DNA from: Ferruginibacter sp.
GTDB lineage: Bacteria > Bacteroidota > Bacteroidia > Chitinophagales > Chitinophagaceae
Direction: 5' to 3'
Assembly (NCBI GenBank): GCA_014379625.1
Contig: JACMLJ010000020.1
Coordinates: 1 to 64,000 of the forward strand
DNA length: 64,000 nt
Below are positions 27,718-36,136 of the stretch, one piece after another. The notes beneath the pieces were generated by a model that saw nothing but the letters and a program-made list of their open reading frames with translations, was not told the DNA's origin and searched no databases. The translations under genes were made by a program, and so were the position numbers. The number at the start of each line of letters is the position of its first letter. Position 1 is the first letter of the stretch.

Positions 27718-29022
27718 ATGCATGCGCAAAAGATTACGGAACTTTTAGAAGCGACTGAAAAGTTGAACAGGGAAAATAAGCAACTTCAACAGCAACTGAA
27801 GGAAGCCAGGGCGTCTATTGATGCAATTAAATCAGGCAATATTGATGCAGTAGTAATTGCCAATGAAAAAGAATTTACCATTTACACAGAAAAAACATCA
27901 GACAAAACTTATCGGATTTTAATTGAAAAAATGCATGAAGGGGCGGTTACACTAAATGAAGACGGGATTATTCTATATTGCAATTCCTATTTTGCAAACA
28001 TGGTGAACCACCCCTTACAAAAAGTAATGGGTACAAAATTCAAAAATTATATCGATACCTCTTCTGAAGACCATTTTGAAGTATTACTTAAAAGCGACAG
28101 GGAGTACGCCTTAAAACAAGAACTTTACTTATCGGGGAGTAATGATAAAATTATACCGGTACGGATGTCTGTCAATACATTATCATTGGATAATATGAAT
28201 GTTTTAAGTATTATTATTACAGATCTTACTATCCAAAATCAGCACCAGGAAGAATTAAAGCTCAGGACAAAACAATTGGAACAAAATGTCAAAGAACTTG
28301 AAATTGTAAATAAAGACCTGACTACATTTACTTATTTGTCCAGTCATGATTTGCAGGAACCATTGCGTAAAATTCAGAATCTTGTATCCTGTATTCTTCC
28401 CGGTGAAGAAAAGAATTTATCCAAAGCGGGCAGAGGGTATTTCCAGCGAATAGGGCAAACTGCCAAAAGAATGCAGGCACTGATTGAAGCACTGCTCACT
28501 TACTCAAGCGCCAAAAGCAGCGAACGCAAGTTTGAAAAAGCAGACTTAAATAGTATGGTAGAAGAAGTGAAAAAAGATTTTGAAGAAATTATGCTGGAGA
28601 AAAACGCGACAATCATAGTAGCCGATCTTTGCCAGCCCTACGTCATCACATTACAGTTTCGCCAGCTTTTGCACAACCTTATTGGCAACTCGCTTAAATT
28701 CTCAAAGCCTAAGATACCCCCCCGTATAAAAATCAATAGCCTCATGGAACAGGTAAGGATGTTAAATAATGAAGATCTGCCAACGAAAGCAGAATATTGT
28801 CATATAATTTATACAGACAATGGTATCGGCTTTGATCCTCAATATAGCGAACGAATTTTTGAAGTTTTCCAGCGTCTTCACAGCCAGGAAGCTTATACAG
28901 GTACAGGAATGGGGCTTGCTATCTGCAGGAGGATTATTGAAAATCATAAAGGGATCATTACAGCATCAGGTAAAATAAACAATGGTACACGGTTTGACAT
29001 TTATATTCCATCGCAGCAATAA
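27718..29022 (+). CDS. Soluble PAS-domain histidine kinase (Kai cluster)
   Basis: A 434-residue kinase with no transmembrane segment. Layout: N-terminal coiled coil (about 5-40), a PAS domain (about 63-172, with EDGIILYCNSYFANM), a second coiled coil (175-200), the dimerisation domain with H210 in YLSSHDLQEPLRK, and the ATPase domain with LLHNLIGNSLKFS (N box), YTDNGIGFDP, IFEVFQRLH and GTGMGLAICRRI. The HDLQEPLRK box belongs to the phytochrome-like class that pairs with single-domain regulators such as the one at 25253. It occupies the place of SasA/CikA in clock clusters but lacks the KaiB-like sensor of SasA. Signal unknown. Confidence 0.92.
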   Translation: MHAQKITELLEATEKLNRENKQLQQQLKEARASIDAIKSGNIDAVVIANEKEFTIYTEKTSDKTYRILIEKMHEGAVTLNEDGIILYCNSYFANMVNHPLQKVMGTKFKNYIDTSSEDHFEVLLKSDREYALKQELYLSGSNDKIIPVRMSVNTLSLDNMNVLSIIITDLTIQNQHQEELKLRTKQLEQNVKELEIVNKDLTTFTYLSSHDLQEPLRKIQNLVSCILPGEEKNLSKAGRGYFQRIGQTAKRMQALIEALLTYSSAKSSERKFEKADLNSMVEEVKKDFEEIMLEKNATIIVADLCQPYVITLQFRQLLHNLIGNSLKFSKPKIPPRIKINSLMEQVRMLNNEDLPTKAEYCHIIYTDNGIGFDPQYSERIFEVFQRLHSQEAYTGTGMGLAICRRIIENHKGIITASGKINNGTRFDIYIPSQQ

Positions 29023-29203
29023 AACTAAAAACCTGCAAAATCCAATGCAATCAATAGGGCATTTTAAAGGTGACCCAGCCCCGCGAAAAAACAGCTTTAA
29101 AGTATTGACGATATACTGGCTTTACCCAATTTGGTAAGGATTTATAATCCCATAAATTATTAACTCAGCACAATGCAGCTAATTTTTGGTTAAACATAAG
29201 CCA

Positions 29204-30166
29204 TCACGCCACCTGCTTCTTCAATTGTAAATGCGCCCAGGCAGTAGCCGGAAAAATGAGTAGCAACCAAAGCGCATACCATTGACCGCTGTACAAAAAA
29301 AATAAGCAGGTTACCATACCTGCATAGACGGGGTAAGCCAAAAATAGCAGGGCAATTACCACCGAATCATAATGATCCGTGCTATTTGTTTTTTTGGTCA
29401 CAATTTTTTTTACCGGGTAAAATAAAGGTGCATGTAGTAACCATCCGGCAATGGAAGGCAGGTAAAGCAATATTCTTTTCAGCGCCGGCTGGCGAACATA
29501 AAAACTTGCTTTTAGTTTTGCCTTATCTGTTTTATCAATCTCAAATACAAAGGGGGCCAATTGATTTTGAAGCTTTGTATTGAAAGCCTGTATAGATTTG
29601 CCGGGGCCATCCTGCATATCGATATCATTGCGGGTAATAAATTCTCCAAAAAACATGCGGATGTTTTTGCCAAATTTTTCGAAGGAACTGTAATTGATGC
29701 CAACCGGTAAAACTTTCAACGGGATACCATCCGTCCAACTGCTGATAGCCAGTCTTGCAGTCCCCTTCTTCAGGGGGCGCAGGTGCCATTCATTGATACA
29801 TTTCCCTTCGCTGAAAATTAAAACAATTCCATTTTGTTTAAATATCTCCTTACACAGGTCAAATGTTTTGTAGTTCTCTTCTAAGTTTTCCACCCCTTCG
29901 CTTACCCGGTACACGGGTAACATTTTAAGCGATAATAAAATTTTGGTAACCAGCTTTCCGTTAAATGCGTCTCCCCTTGCCAGTGAGTAAACGGGCTTGT
30001 CAAAAATGGTGCATAGTATAATCGCGTCAAGGAATGAGTTGGGGTGATTAGCAGCCAGCAGCAGCGGCCCATCACAATTCAATAATGCTTTTTTATTGAG
30101 CCATAGATCCCGGCAATAGAATTTTATAGCAGCCCTGGCAATAATTTTTACGAATCCGTACAACAT
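29204..30166 (-). CDS. PlsC-like glycerophosphate acyltransferase
   Basis: A 320-residue membrane-associated acyltransferase of the LPLAT superfamily, expected to acylate glycerol-3-phosphate or lysophosphatidate. The catalytic block reads ANHPNSFLDA, one residue longer between His and Asp than the usual HX4D, a variant seen in GPAT-like members. IFSEGKCINEWHLRPLKKG (about 118-136) is the phosphate-binding EGxx block. Two hydrophobic helices lie near the C-terminus. It is transcribed opposite to the Kai unit and converges on it. Confidence 0.85.
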   Translation of the reverse strand: MLYGFVKIIARAAIKFYCRDLWLNKKALLNCDGPLLLAANHPNSFLDAIILCTIFDKPVYSLARGDAFNGKLVTKILLSLKMLPVYRVSEGVENLEENYKTFDLCKEIFKQNGIVLIFSEGKCINEWHLRPLKKGTARLAISSWTDGIPLKVLPVGINYSSFEKFGKNIRMFFGEFITRNDIDMQDGPGKSIQAFNTKLQNQLAPFVFEIDKTDKAKLKASFYVRQPALKRILLYLPSIAGWLLHAPLFYPVKKIVTKKTNSTDHYDSVVIALLFLAYPVYAGMVTCLFFLYSGQWYALWLLLIFPATAWAHLQLKKQVA

Positions 30167-30310
30167 TATTCAAGGTAATAAAATATAAATGCCTGGTCAT
30201 ATAAAAGGAAGGAAAGTTTTGAGGCGAACATTCGCAGCAAATAAAAGGACACATAAGATTAATTGGCGCTCAACATCCCTTCGGGGATCTAAGGCCTGCT
30301 ATGTAACAAA

Positions 30311-30352
30311 AGGCGGGAAACGATAATTTTCAATTATCAGTATACGACGCCT
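30311..30352. other. Nested hairpin downstream of arsS
   Basis: AGGCG (30311) pairs with CGCCT (30348) around an inner hairpin GATAAT-TTTCA-ATTATC (30322-30338). A separate small hairpin ATCCC-TTCG-GGGAT lies at 30275. Both are in the 250-base spacer after arsS and may end its transcript, though neither is followed by a clear T-run. Confidence 0.35.
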
Positions 30353-30417
30353 GATAATAAATTTAAAGCGCCGGCATATTGAACATGTAGTGATCACTCC
30401 CTAAATGATATGGGGAT

Positions 30418-31536
30418 TTAGGGGTCTACAGCTCCGCCACAGCTACTACCCGCGCCGGCAGTGCATCCGTAACAATGCTGGTTTACTACGATCTCCCTTT
30501 TATTGAGGTTAGCTAAATTAAATTGAGAAAGGTGTACACTATTTTTGCAGGATATTTTCAAATCGAGCATCTGGTTAAAATCACAGTCGTATAAAAATCC
30601 ATCCCAACCTACTGATATGGTATTCCGGCACATTATGCCTTTTGCCGCCGCAGGATTAAATGCTGCGGTGAGTTTTTCCATGTATTTTTCATAGTTGCCG
30701 CTTTGCAATAGATAATCCAGGTACCGGCTTATAGGCATATTGGTGATCGTGTATAACTGATTGAAAGCAATACCAAAATTTTTCATCAGTTCTGTTTTGA
30801 ATTCTTTTTCCAGCATCGTTTGTGACGGAGGTAAAAAAGCGCCTGCCGGGTTGTAGACAAGATTCAATACTAACCCTGTCCCTTCTTTTCCATATCCAAC
30901 TGCATTGAGCATCTGCAGGGCTTTGATGCTCTCTTCAAATACGCCGTCCCCCCTTTGCCGGTTGGTTCTGTCTGCTGTGTAAAAAGGTAAAGAAGATACC
31001 ACTTCAACGGCATGTTGCCTGAAAAATCCCGGCAAATCATTGAAACGCTTATTCGCTAAAATAATGGTGAGGTTACACCTTACAATGATATGTTTGCCTG
31101 ATTTTTTTATTTCTTCTACAAACCACCGGAACTGTGGATTAAGTTCCGGTGCGCCGCCTGTAAGGTCTACGGTTGTAACCGGTGAGTTCTTTAAAGTATC
31201 CAGGCACAATTGCATGGTCTCCCTTGTCATTATTTCTTTCCTGTCCGGACCGGCATCCACATGGCAATGTTTGCAAACCTGGTTACACATTTTACCCATA
31301 TTAACCTGGAATATTTCAATGCCGGTTGGGTGTAACGGGTACAAACCAATTTCCCCGAGTTTTTGCTGGAAAGGCGCCAGCCGGAATGCATCATCATGAT
31401 TTGCGCCATGTTCCAATATGCCTATTTGCTCGTGGGCATCTGCAAGGATATTATGCCGGGCTTTTAATGAATTCATGCTGTCCTTTACCGGCCGCTGCCC
31501 GGGACTTAAAATGCTGCTATCGTTGTTTTCGTTCAT
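30418..31536 (-). CDS. arsS: Arsenosugar biosynthesis radical SAM protein ArsS
   Basis: A radical SAM enzyme thought to act in making arsenosugars from methylated arsenic. The 372 residues hold the iron-sulfur motif CNQVCKHC (C84, C88, C91) followed by VDAGPDRKE, the VDLTGGAPELNP strand, and the family's C-terminal cysteine cluster HCYGCTAGAGSSCGG (C355, C358, C366). Some relatives are annotated as selenoproteins; here every position is an ordinary cysteine codon. The start may be the Met at residue 21 (31476) rather than at 31536. The next gene upstream encodes the AhpD-like partner typical of this pathway. No arsM or other arsenic gene is in the window. Confidence 0.92.
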   Translation of the reverse strand: MNENNDSSILSPGQRPVKDSMNSLKARHNILADAHEQIGILEHGANHDDAFRLAPFQQKLGEIGLYPLHPTGIEIFQVNMGKMCNQVCKHCHVDAGPDRKEIMTRETMQLCLDTLKNSPVTTVDLTGGAPELNPQFRWFVEEIKKSGKHIIVRCNLTIILANKRFNDLPGFFRQHAVEVVSSLPFYTADRTNRQRGDGVFEESIKALQMLNAVGYGKEGTGLVLNLVYNPAGAFLPPSQTMLEKEFKTELMKNFGIAFNQLYTITNMPISRYLDYLLQSGNYEKYMEKLTAAFNPAAAKGIMCRNTISVGWDGFLYDCDFNQMLDLKISCKNSVHLSQFNLANLNKREIVVNQHCYGCTAGAGSSCGGAVDP

Positions 31537-31709
31537 GTATGCCGGATAAATCAGTTATACCTTTTGTAAGGTTTTATGGTTGAATAAAAGATACTATCTC
31601 TAATAGTAGCTTAATAAAGCGGGTGCTTAAGCAAGAACCAAAGCGAATAAGATTTTATTATGCTGCCGATCCATTCCCTGGTGCTCTGTAGTAGCGGGGG
31701 GGCAGTTTT

Positions 31710-32045
31710 TTACATCGCAATGTCTTTCACCTTATTCATCATTTGTACCCCATGCACCAGGGTTGCACCTCCCCGTATAGCTGCCGCTACATGTACTGCT
31801 TCCATCATCTGTGCTTCACTGTAACCTTTTTCATACGCATCACTGCTATACGCATCAATACAATAAGGACATTGTACGGCATGAGAAACTGCCAATGCGA
31901 TCAATGATTTTTCTTTGGCACTTAAAGCGCTGTCTTTAAAGACCTCGCCATACCAGCCAAAAAATTTATCAGCGACTTCTTTTTGGAATTCACCTATATT
32001 TCCAAATTTGGCAAGGTCATCTGAATTGTAATAATTATTATTCAT
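31710..32045 (-). CDS. AhpD-like protein associated with ArsS
   Basis: A 111-residue carboxymuconolactone decarboxylase/AhpD-fold protein. The redox pair is C59-C62 in AVQCPYCIDAY, with SLIALAVSHAVQ before and EAVHVAAAIRGGATLVHG after, matching the peroxidase-like proteins encoded beside arsS. It probably works as a disulfide reductase or peroxidase-like helper in arsenosugar formation; that role is inferred from gene context. The spacer to arsS is about 170 bases, so one transcript is likely but not certain. Confidence 0.9.
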   Translation of the reverse strand: MNNNYYNSDDLAKFGNIGEFQKEVADKFFGWYGEVFKDSALSAKEKSLIALAVSHAVQCPYCIDAYSSDAYEKGYSEAQMMEAVHVAAAIRGGATLVHGVQMMNKVKDIAM

Positions 32046-32259
32046 AATAGTTATTGTTTATTTTAACGGTTTTAAAAGTAAGCTGCCATTGCATTTACCC
32101 TGTTCTTAATTTAAATGTAATGTGTATGTATGAAAGAAAAGGAAATATATTTTGATTATATTTTTACAACAGGGATATTTTCCTGAAATTACGTAAATAA
32201 AGCAATTAAAGTTTACTATTACCCGCAATCCTAATCATTATTCAACCGGCCATCTACTC

Positions 32260-33084
32260 ATGAATCTACTACTGGATCAATTAAACGAAACAAAGGCCTT
32301 TCTTAGCAAAGAAGGTTTTAACACAGCAACAACAGGCGTTATTTTAGGTACCGGTTTAAGCGAACTGGTAAATTATATTGCAGCGGAAAAAATGATCCCC
32401 TATCATGAAATACCTCATTTTCCGTTGAGTACGGTGGAGTTTCACAAGGGCAATATGATACTGGGTAAAATTGGCAAAACAACCGTAATAGTGATGCAGG
32501 GCAGGTTTCACTATTATGAAGGGTATAGTATGCAGCAAATTACTTTTCCCGTAAGGCTGCTGAAGATGCTGGGGGTAAAGCAATTATTACTGAGCAATGC
32601 TGCCGGGGGAATGAACCTGGATTTTAAAAAGGGTGACCTTGTTATCATTGAAGATCATATCAATACCCAAACCGAAAATCCTTTGCGCGGACTTACTGAT
32701 GATGCTTTTGGTTCAAGGTTCCCGGATATGAGCTGCCCCTATGACCCCACCTTAAGTGAAAAACTATTTGCATCTGCCCGGGCGCTTGGAATAAATATGA
32801 AACGGGGGGTGTATGTTGCCGTGAATGGCCCTAATTTAGAAACAAGGGCAGAATATAAATACCTGAAAGCCGCCGGGGCTGATATGGTGGGCATGAGCAC
32901 CGTACCTGAAGTAATTGTAGCCAACCAGGTGGGTTTACCCTGTGCCGCTGTAAGTGTAATTACGGATGAATGTGATCCGGATAATTTATTACCGGTTGAT
33001 ATCGCCGAAATTATAGCAGTGGCGGGTAAGGCGGATAAATACCTGAGTAGTATTTTTTTGGAGGTGATTAAGCAATTAGGGTAA
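32260..33084 (+). CDS. punA: Purine nucleoside phosphorylase
   Basis: A trimeric-type PNP that phosphorolyses inosine and guanosine in purine salvage. The 274 residues show VILGTGLSEL (phosphate loop), FHYYEGYSMQQITFPVR, LLLSNAAGGMN, and the signature GPNLETRAEYKYLKAAGADM followed by VGMSTVPEVIVA with the base-contacting residues. It is complementary in role to the AMP nucleosidase at 14728. The gene converges on yqgE; the spacer is a heptad array. Confidence 0.95.
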   Translation: MNLLLDQLNETKAFLSKEGFNTATTGVILGTGLSELVNYIAAEKMIPYHEIPHFPLSTVEFHKGNMILGKIGKTTVIVMQGRFHYYEGYSMQQITFPVRLLKMLGVKQLLLSNAAGGMNLDFKKGDLVIIEDHINTQTENPLRGLTDDAFGSRFPDMSCPYDPTLSEKLFASARALGINMKRGVYVAVNGPNLETRAEYKYLKAAGADMVGMSTVPEVIVANQVGLPCAAVSVITDECDPDNLLPVDIAEIIAVAGKADKYLSSIFLEVIKQLG

Positions 33085-33085
33085 G

Positions 33086-33180
33086 GGTGAATTGTCAATG
33101 GTGAATGGGCAAAAGGCAGGTCAAAAGGGAGTAGGTATAAAGCAGGTAAGATGGACAATTTTCACCATTCACTTCCATCA
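33086..33180. repeat. Heptad arrays between punA and yqgE
   Basis: At 33086-33113 the units GGTGAAT, TGTCAAT, GGTGAAT and GGGCAAA are in phase. At 33155-33176 the units ACAATTT, TCACCAT and TCACTTC run just up to the yqgE stop. AATGGTGAA (33098-33106) and TTCACCATT (33161-33169) are inverted copies, so a stem can form across the convergent spacer. Confidence 0.6.
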
Positions 33181-33729
33181 GTTCAACTGCGGATCAATAG
33201 GAAAATTGATCATCATCTCATAATCCCCGCCAAGATGTTTCAGACTGTCTTTCCATATTTCATCGGGATAGGGATGGAAGACTAAATTTCGTGTAGCCGA
33301 TACCGTTAACCAGGTTTTTTCCTTTAGTTCTTCATTCAATTGTCCGTCGCTCCAGCCGCTATACCCTAAGAAAAAACGAATTTTATTAATATCAATCTCA
33401 TTATTTTTCACCAGGTTGGTTACCATTTCAAAATCACCTCCCCAGTATACGCCCTTCAAAACTTCCTGGCCGCCTGGTATCAGTTCGGGATATTGATGGA
33501 GGAAATGTATGGTATCCACTTGTACCGGACCTCCATAGTACACCGGGATCGGGAAACCTTCAAAGCTGGTTATCAGTTCATCCAGTGATAGCTCATATTG
33601 TTTATTTAAAACAAATCCAAAACTGCCTTCATCCTGGTGCTCACATATAAATACAACGGTCCTCATAAAATGAGGGTCCTTTAAAAAAGGGTCTGCAATT
33701 AATAATATACCGGTAGCAGGTGAAATCAT
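33178..33729 (-). CDS. YqgE/AlgH family protein
   Basis: A 183-residue cytosolic protein of the YqgE/AlgH (DUF179) family. Typical stretches are GILLIADPFLKDPHFMRTVV at the start, GSFGFVLNK (about 35-43), YYGGPVQVDTIHFLH (about 64-78) and FFLGYSGWSDGQLNEEL (about 118-134). The family has no settled biochemical role; AlgH was named from alginate regulation. It is divergent from the histidine kinase gene at 33876. Confidence 0.93.
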   Translation of the reverse strand: MISPATGILLIADPFLKDPHFMRTVVFICEHQDEGSFGFVLNKQYELSLDELITSFEGFPIPVYYGGPVQVDTIHFLHQYPELIPGGQEVLKGVYWGGDFEMVTNLVKNNEIDINKIRFFLGYSGWSDGQLNEELKEKTWLTVSATRNLVFHPYPDEIWKDSLKHLGGDYEMMINFPIDPQLN

Positions 33730-33875
33730 AAAGCCAAAATAACAGAATATTCTTTCCGGTGCTAATATTGTGCAAACTTTTTTTTTCAGGGGTGTTAAGT
33801 TCCAAACCTTCGCTAAATTTAGCGTTTCAAGTGTTTATGCTATTTTACCCGTATTATTGATTTACTTTTATACGA

Positions 33876-35201
33876 ATGAAGAGAATTTTTCCCATTATTA
33901 CAGTACTTATATTGCTTTCGCTACTTGGAATTATTTTTTTCCAGATTCTATGGATAAAGGGCTCGCTCGATACGGAAGAACAAAAATTTTACGAGCATGT
34001 GAGCATGGCTACATTCCAGGCAGCAAAAGACCTGATGGAAGAGAAGGGGAATTTAATGCCTATGCGGAGGAAAAATGAACCACTTTTTCCAAGTGAAAAA
34101 CTCCAGCTTGAAATCTTTAAACCTACCATTGCGCAGAAATATTCGAGTGACGACATTCGTACCATCATAAGAAAAGCCTTTGATAAACAAAATCTTCAGA
34201 AAATCCCTTTTGAGTTTGCGATCAGTCCTACATCCCTTATCGGCGATGAAATTCAGTCTGAAAATTTTTATAAACTGTATGCCGATTCGGCCAATAACCG
34301 TATGCATGTTATTCCGCTGGAGTCGCCGGGGGGCAGCCTTTCGGAAGGGATATCACCACAGGAAGTATTGTGGATTACAGTTCCCCACGCAAAAAAACTG
34401 ATCTGGAGATCGATGACTTCGTTTATTGTAGGCGCAGTAGTATTTACCTTAATCATCGTTACAGCATTCTTTCTTACGGTAAGGGCATTGCTGAAACAAA
34501 AAAAACTGAGCGAAATAAAATCAGATTTCATCAACAACATGACCCATGAATTTAAAACCCCGCTGGCTACTATTTCACTTGCCGTGGATGCTTTAAAAAA
34601 TGAAAAAGTGATCAATGACCGGGAGAAGATGAATTATTTTACCGGGATCATTAAAGAAGAAAATAAGCGGATGAATAAACAGGTAGAAACCATACTGCAG
34701 GCGGCTTTGCTCGACAGGCAGGAAGTTCAGTTAAACCTTAAAAAATCACACGCTCACGATTTGATCAGCAGTGCATTAAATAATATTAATTTACAGGTAG
34801 ACCAGATTGACGGGCAACTGGAAATAAATCTCGCGGCAACTAAAGATATGATTTTGGCGGATGAAGTACATTTTACAAACTTAGTCAGCAACCTGCTTGA
34901 TAACGCGGTAAAATATTCAAAAGATAATCTCTTTATAAAAATAAGCACCCAAACTGCAGGTAACCAGTTTAAATTAAAAATCGAAGATAACGGTATCGGA
35001 ATGAACAAGGAAACCGTCAGCCGTATTTTCGAAAAATTTTACCGGGCGCATACCGGGAACCTGCATAATGTAAAAGGATTTGGTTTGGGGTTAAGTTATG
35101 TAAAAACCATGGTGGATGCGCATCACGGCACAATAAAAGTAGACAGCATTCCCGGAAAGGGAAGCTGTTTTCTACTTGGTTTTCCATTGAGCAAACCTTA
35201 A
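33876..35201 (+). CDS. Membrane sensor histidine kinase
   Basis: A 441-residue sensor kinase. Helix 1 (about 4-27) and helix 2 (about 182-205) bound a periplasmic domain of about 150 residues with no domain I recognise. The catalytic part has the H box FINNMTHEFKTPLATI (H224), LVSNLLDNAVKYS, IEDNGIGM, RIFEKFYRAH and GFGLGLSYVKTMV. No response regulator gene lies next to it, so it is an orphan in this window. The 463-base spacer downstream leads to mraZ. Confidence 0.9.
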   Translation: MKRIFPIITVLILLSLLGIIFFQILWIKGSLDTEEQKFYEHVSMATFQAAKDLMEEKGNLMPMRRKNEPLFPSEKLQLEIFKPTIAQKYSSDDIRTIIRKAFDKQNLQKIPFEFAISPTSLIGDEIQSENFYKLYADSANNRMHVIPLESPGGSLSEGISPQEVLWITVPHAKKLIWRSMTSFIVGAVVFTLIIVTAFFLTVRALLKQKKLSEIKSDFINNMTHEFKTPLATISLAVDALKNEKVINDREKMNYFTGIIKEENKRMNKQVETILQAALLDRQEVQLNLKKSHAHDLISSALNNINLQVDQIDGQLEINLAATKDMILADEVHFTNLVSNLLDNAVKYSKDNLFIKISTQTAGNQFKLKIEDNGIGMNKETVSRIFEKFYRAHTGNLHNVKGFGLGLSYVKTMVDAHHGTIKVDSIPGKGSCFLLGFPLSKP

Positions 35202-35480
35202 TAATTCTTTGTTATCGATACCCGGGTAAAATTCCGGGATCATATTATAAGTCCTTCAGTGGCTGGCTTTGTTACCGGGTTCATTTTCCATTCGATTAGT
35301 TTTGGATATGGCGAACCTGATTAAGCGTTGCCAGCCTTCCTAAAGATTTTTTTATTTCAAAAAGTCTTTGCCCGGGTTAGCAACCCTGCCAAATTTAAAA
35401 ACCCCATGTCCTCCTGTCAATTATTTTAAAGTCCCAATTCCCACCTGACTATCCCGCTACTTTATCATTAACCGGTAATA
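35202..35480. other. Intergenic region before the dcw cluster
   Basis: No ORF or RNA gene seen. A CCCGG/CCGGG stem at about 35221-35241 could end the kinase transcript but lacks a T-run. The 3' half leads into DnaA-box-like repeats and the MraZ operator. Confidence 0.4.
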
Positions 35481-35517
35481 CACAGGTTATACACCAATAT
35501 TCACAGGTTGTACACCA
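35481..35517. repeat. 21-bp-spaced direct repeats upstream of mraZ
   Basis: CACAGGTTATACACCA (35481-35496) and CACAGGTTGTACACCA (35502-35517) differ at one base and are spaced by 21 bases, two helical turns. Each contains a TT(A/G)TACACC core close to the DnaA box TTATCCACA. The phasing suggests a protein-binding site. Confidence 0.7.
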
Positions 35518-35569
35518 TTTAAACACCCATAAAACCCGCAAAAGCAGCAATACTATTGTCTCAAACCGG

Positions 35570-35578
35570 TGTGGATAA
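35570..35578 (-). promoter_or_regulatory. Perfect DnaA box upstream of mraZ
   Basis: TGTGGATAA is the exact reverse complement of the consensus DnaA box TTATCCACA, 26 bases before the MraZ operator. Confidence 0.55.
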
Positions 35579-35603
35579 AAATGTTTACATCATTTTTAGT
35601 GTA

Positions 35604-35630
35604 AAAGTGGGAAAAAGTGTTATTTTGTGG
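35604..35630 (+). promoter_or_regulatory. MraZ operator: three phased boxes
   Basis: AAAGTGG, AAAGTGT and TTTGTGG follow each other with exactly three bases between them (35604-35610, 35614-35620, 35624-35630). This is the AAAGTG(T/G)-N3 arrangement described for MraZ binding sites. It ends 34 bases before the mraZ ATG, consistent with autoregulation of the dcw operon. Confidence 0.75.
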
Positions 35631-35664
35631 TAATATTTATTTCACATTACACAAATCCCCGTAA

Positions 35665-36132
35665 ATGATTGGTTTTCTTGGCGAATATGAGGTTACGATG
35701 GATGCCAAAGGAAGATTTCTTTTACCTGTTGGTTTTAAGAAGCAACTGGCAGAGGAGGGTGCAGGCCAGTTTGTTATTAACAGGGGAATTGAAGCCTGCC
35801 TGACTTTATATCCCATGCAAAGCTGGGAACCTATTTTTTCTGATGTAAGCAAGCTGAACGATTTTGATCCTAAAGTAAGGCAGTTTCGCCGTTATTTTTT
35901 AAATGGCGCAACCCATTTGGAATTGGATAGTGCAGGCAGGTTACTAATTCCTAAAACATTAATGGAATATGCAGGGCTGGAAAAAGATGTGGTGCTGGTA
36001 TCGGCGGTAAATAAAATTGAAATCTGGGATAAAAACAAGTATGCAAAGTTCTTTGAATCCTTTACACCGGAATCCTATAGTGACCTGGCCAATGAAGTGA
36101 TGAATAAAGTGGATGAAAAGTTGAAAAGTTGA
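35665..36132 (+). CDS. mraZ: Transcriptional regulator MraZ
   Basis: A DNA-binding regulator with two AbrB-like swapped-hairpin domains that controls its own dcw operon. The 155 residues start GFLGEYEVTMDAKGRFLLPVG, the first DXXGR box (AKGRFLLP), and repeat the pattern at LDSAGRLLIPKTLMEYAGL (about 92-110). It is the first gene of a same-strand run of thirteen to ftsZ and is preceded by a canonical three-box operator. Four bases separate it from rsmH. Confidence 0.95.
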   Translation: MIGFLGEYEVTMDAKGRFLLPVGFKKQLAEEGAGQFVINRGIEACLTLYPMQSWEPIFSDVSKLNDFDPKVRQFRRYFLNGATHLELDSAGRLLIPKTLMEYAGLEKDVVLVSAVNKIEIWDKNKYAKFFESFTPESYSDLANEVMNKVDEKLKS

Positions 36133-36136
36133 CAAT

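Noticed and set aside
33770..34078. 102-codon frame overlapping the start of the histidine kinase
   Set aside because: It overlaps the kinase's first helix region in another frame; the kinase has clear domains and a plausible ATG.
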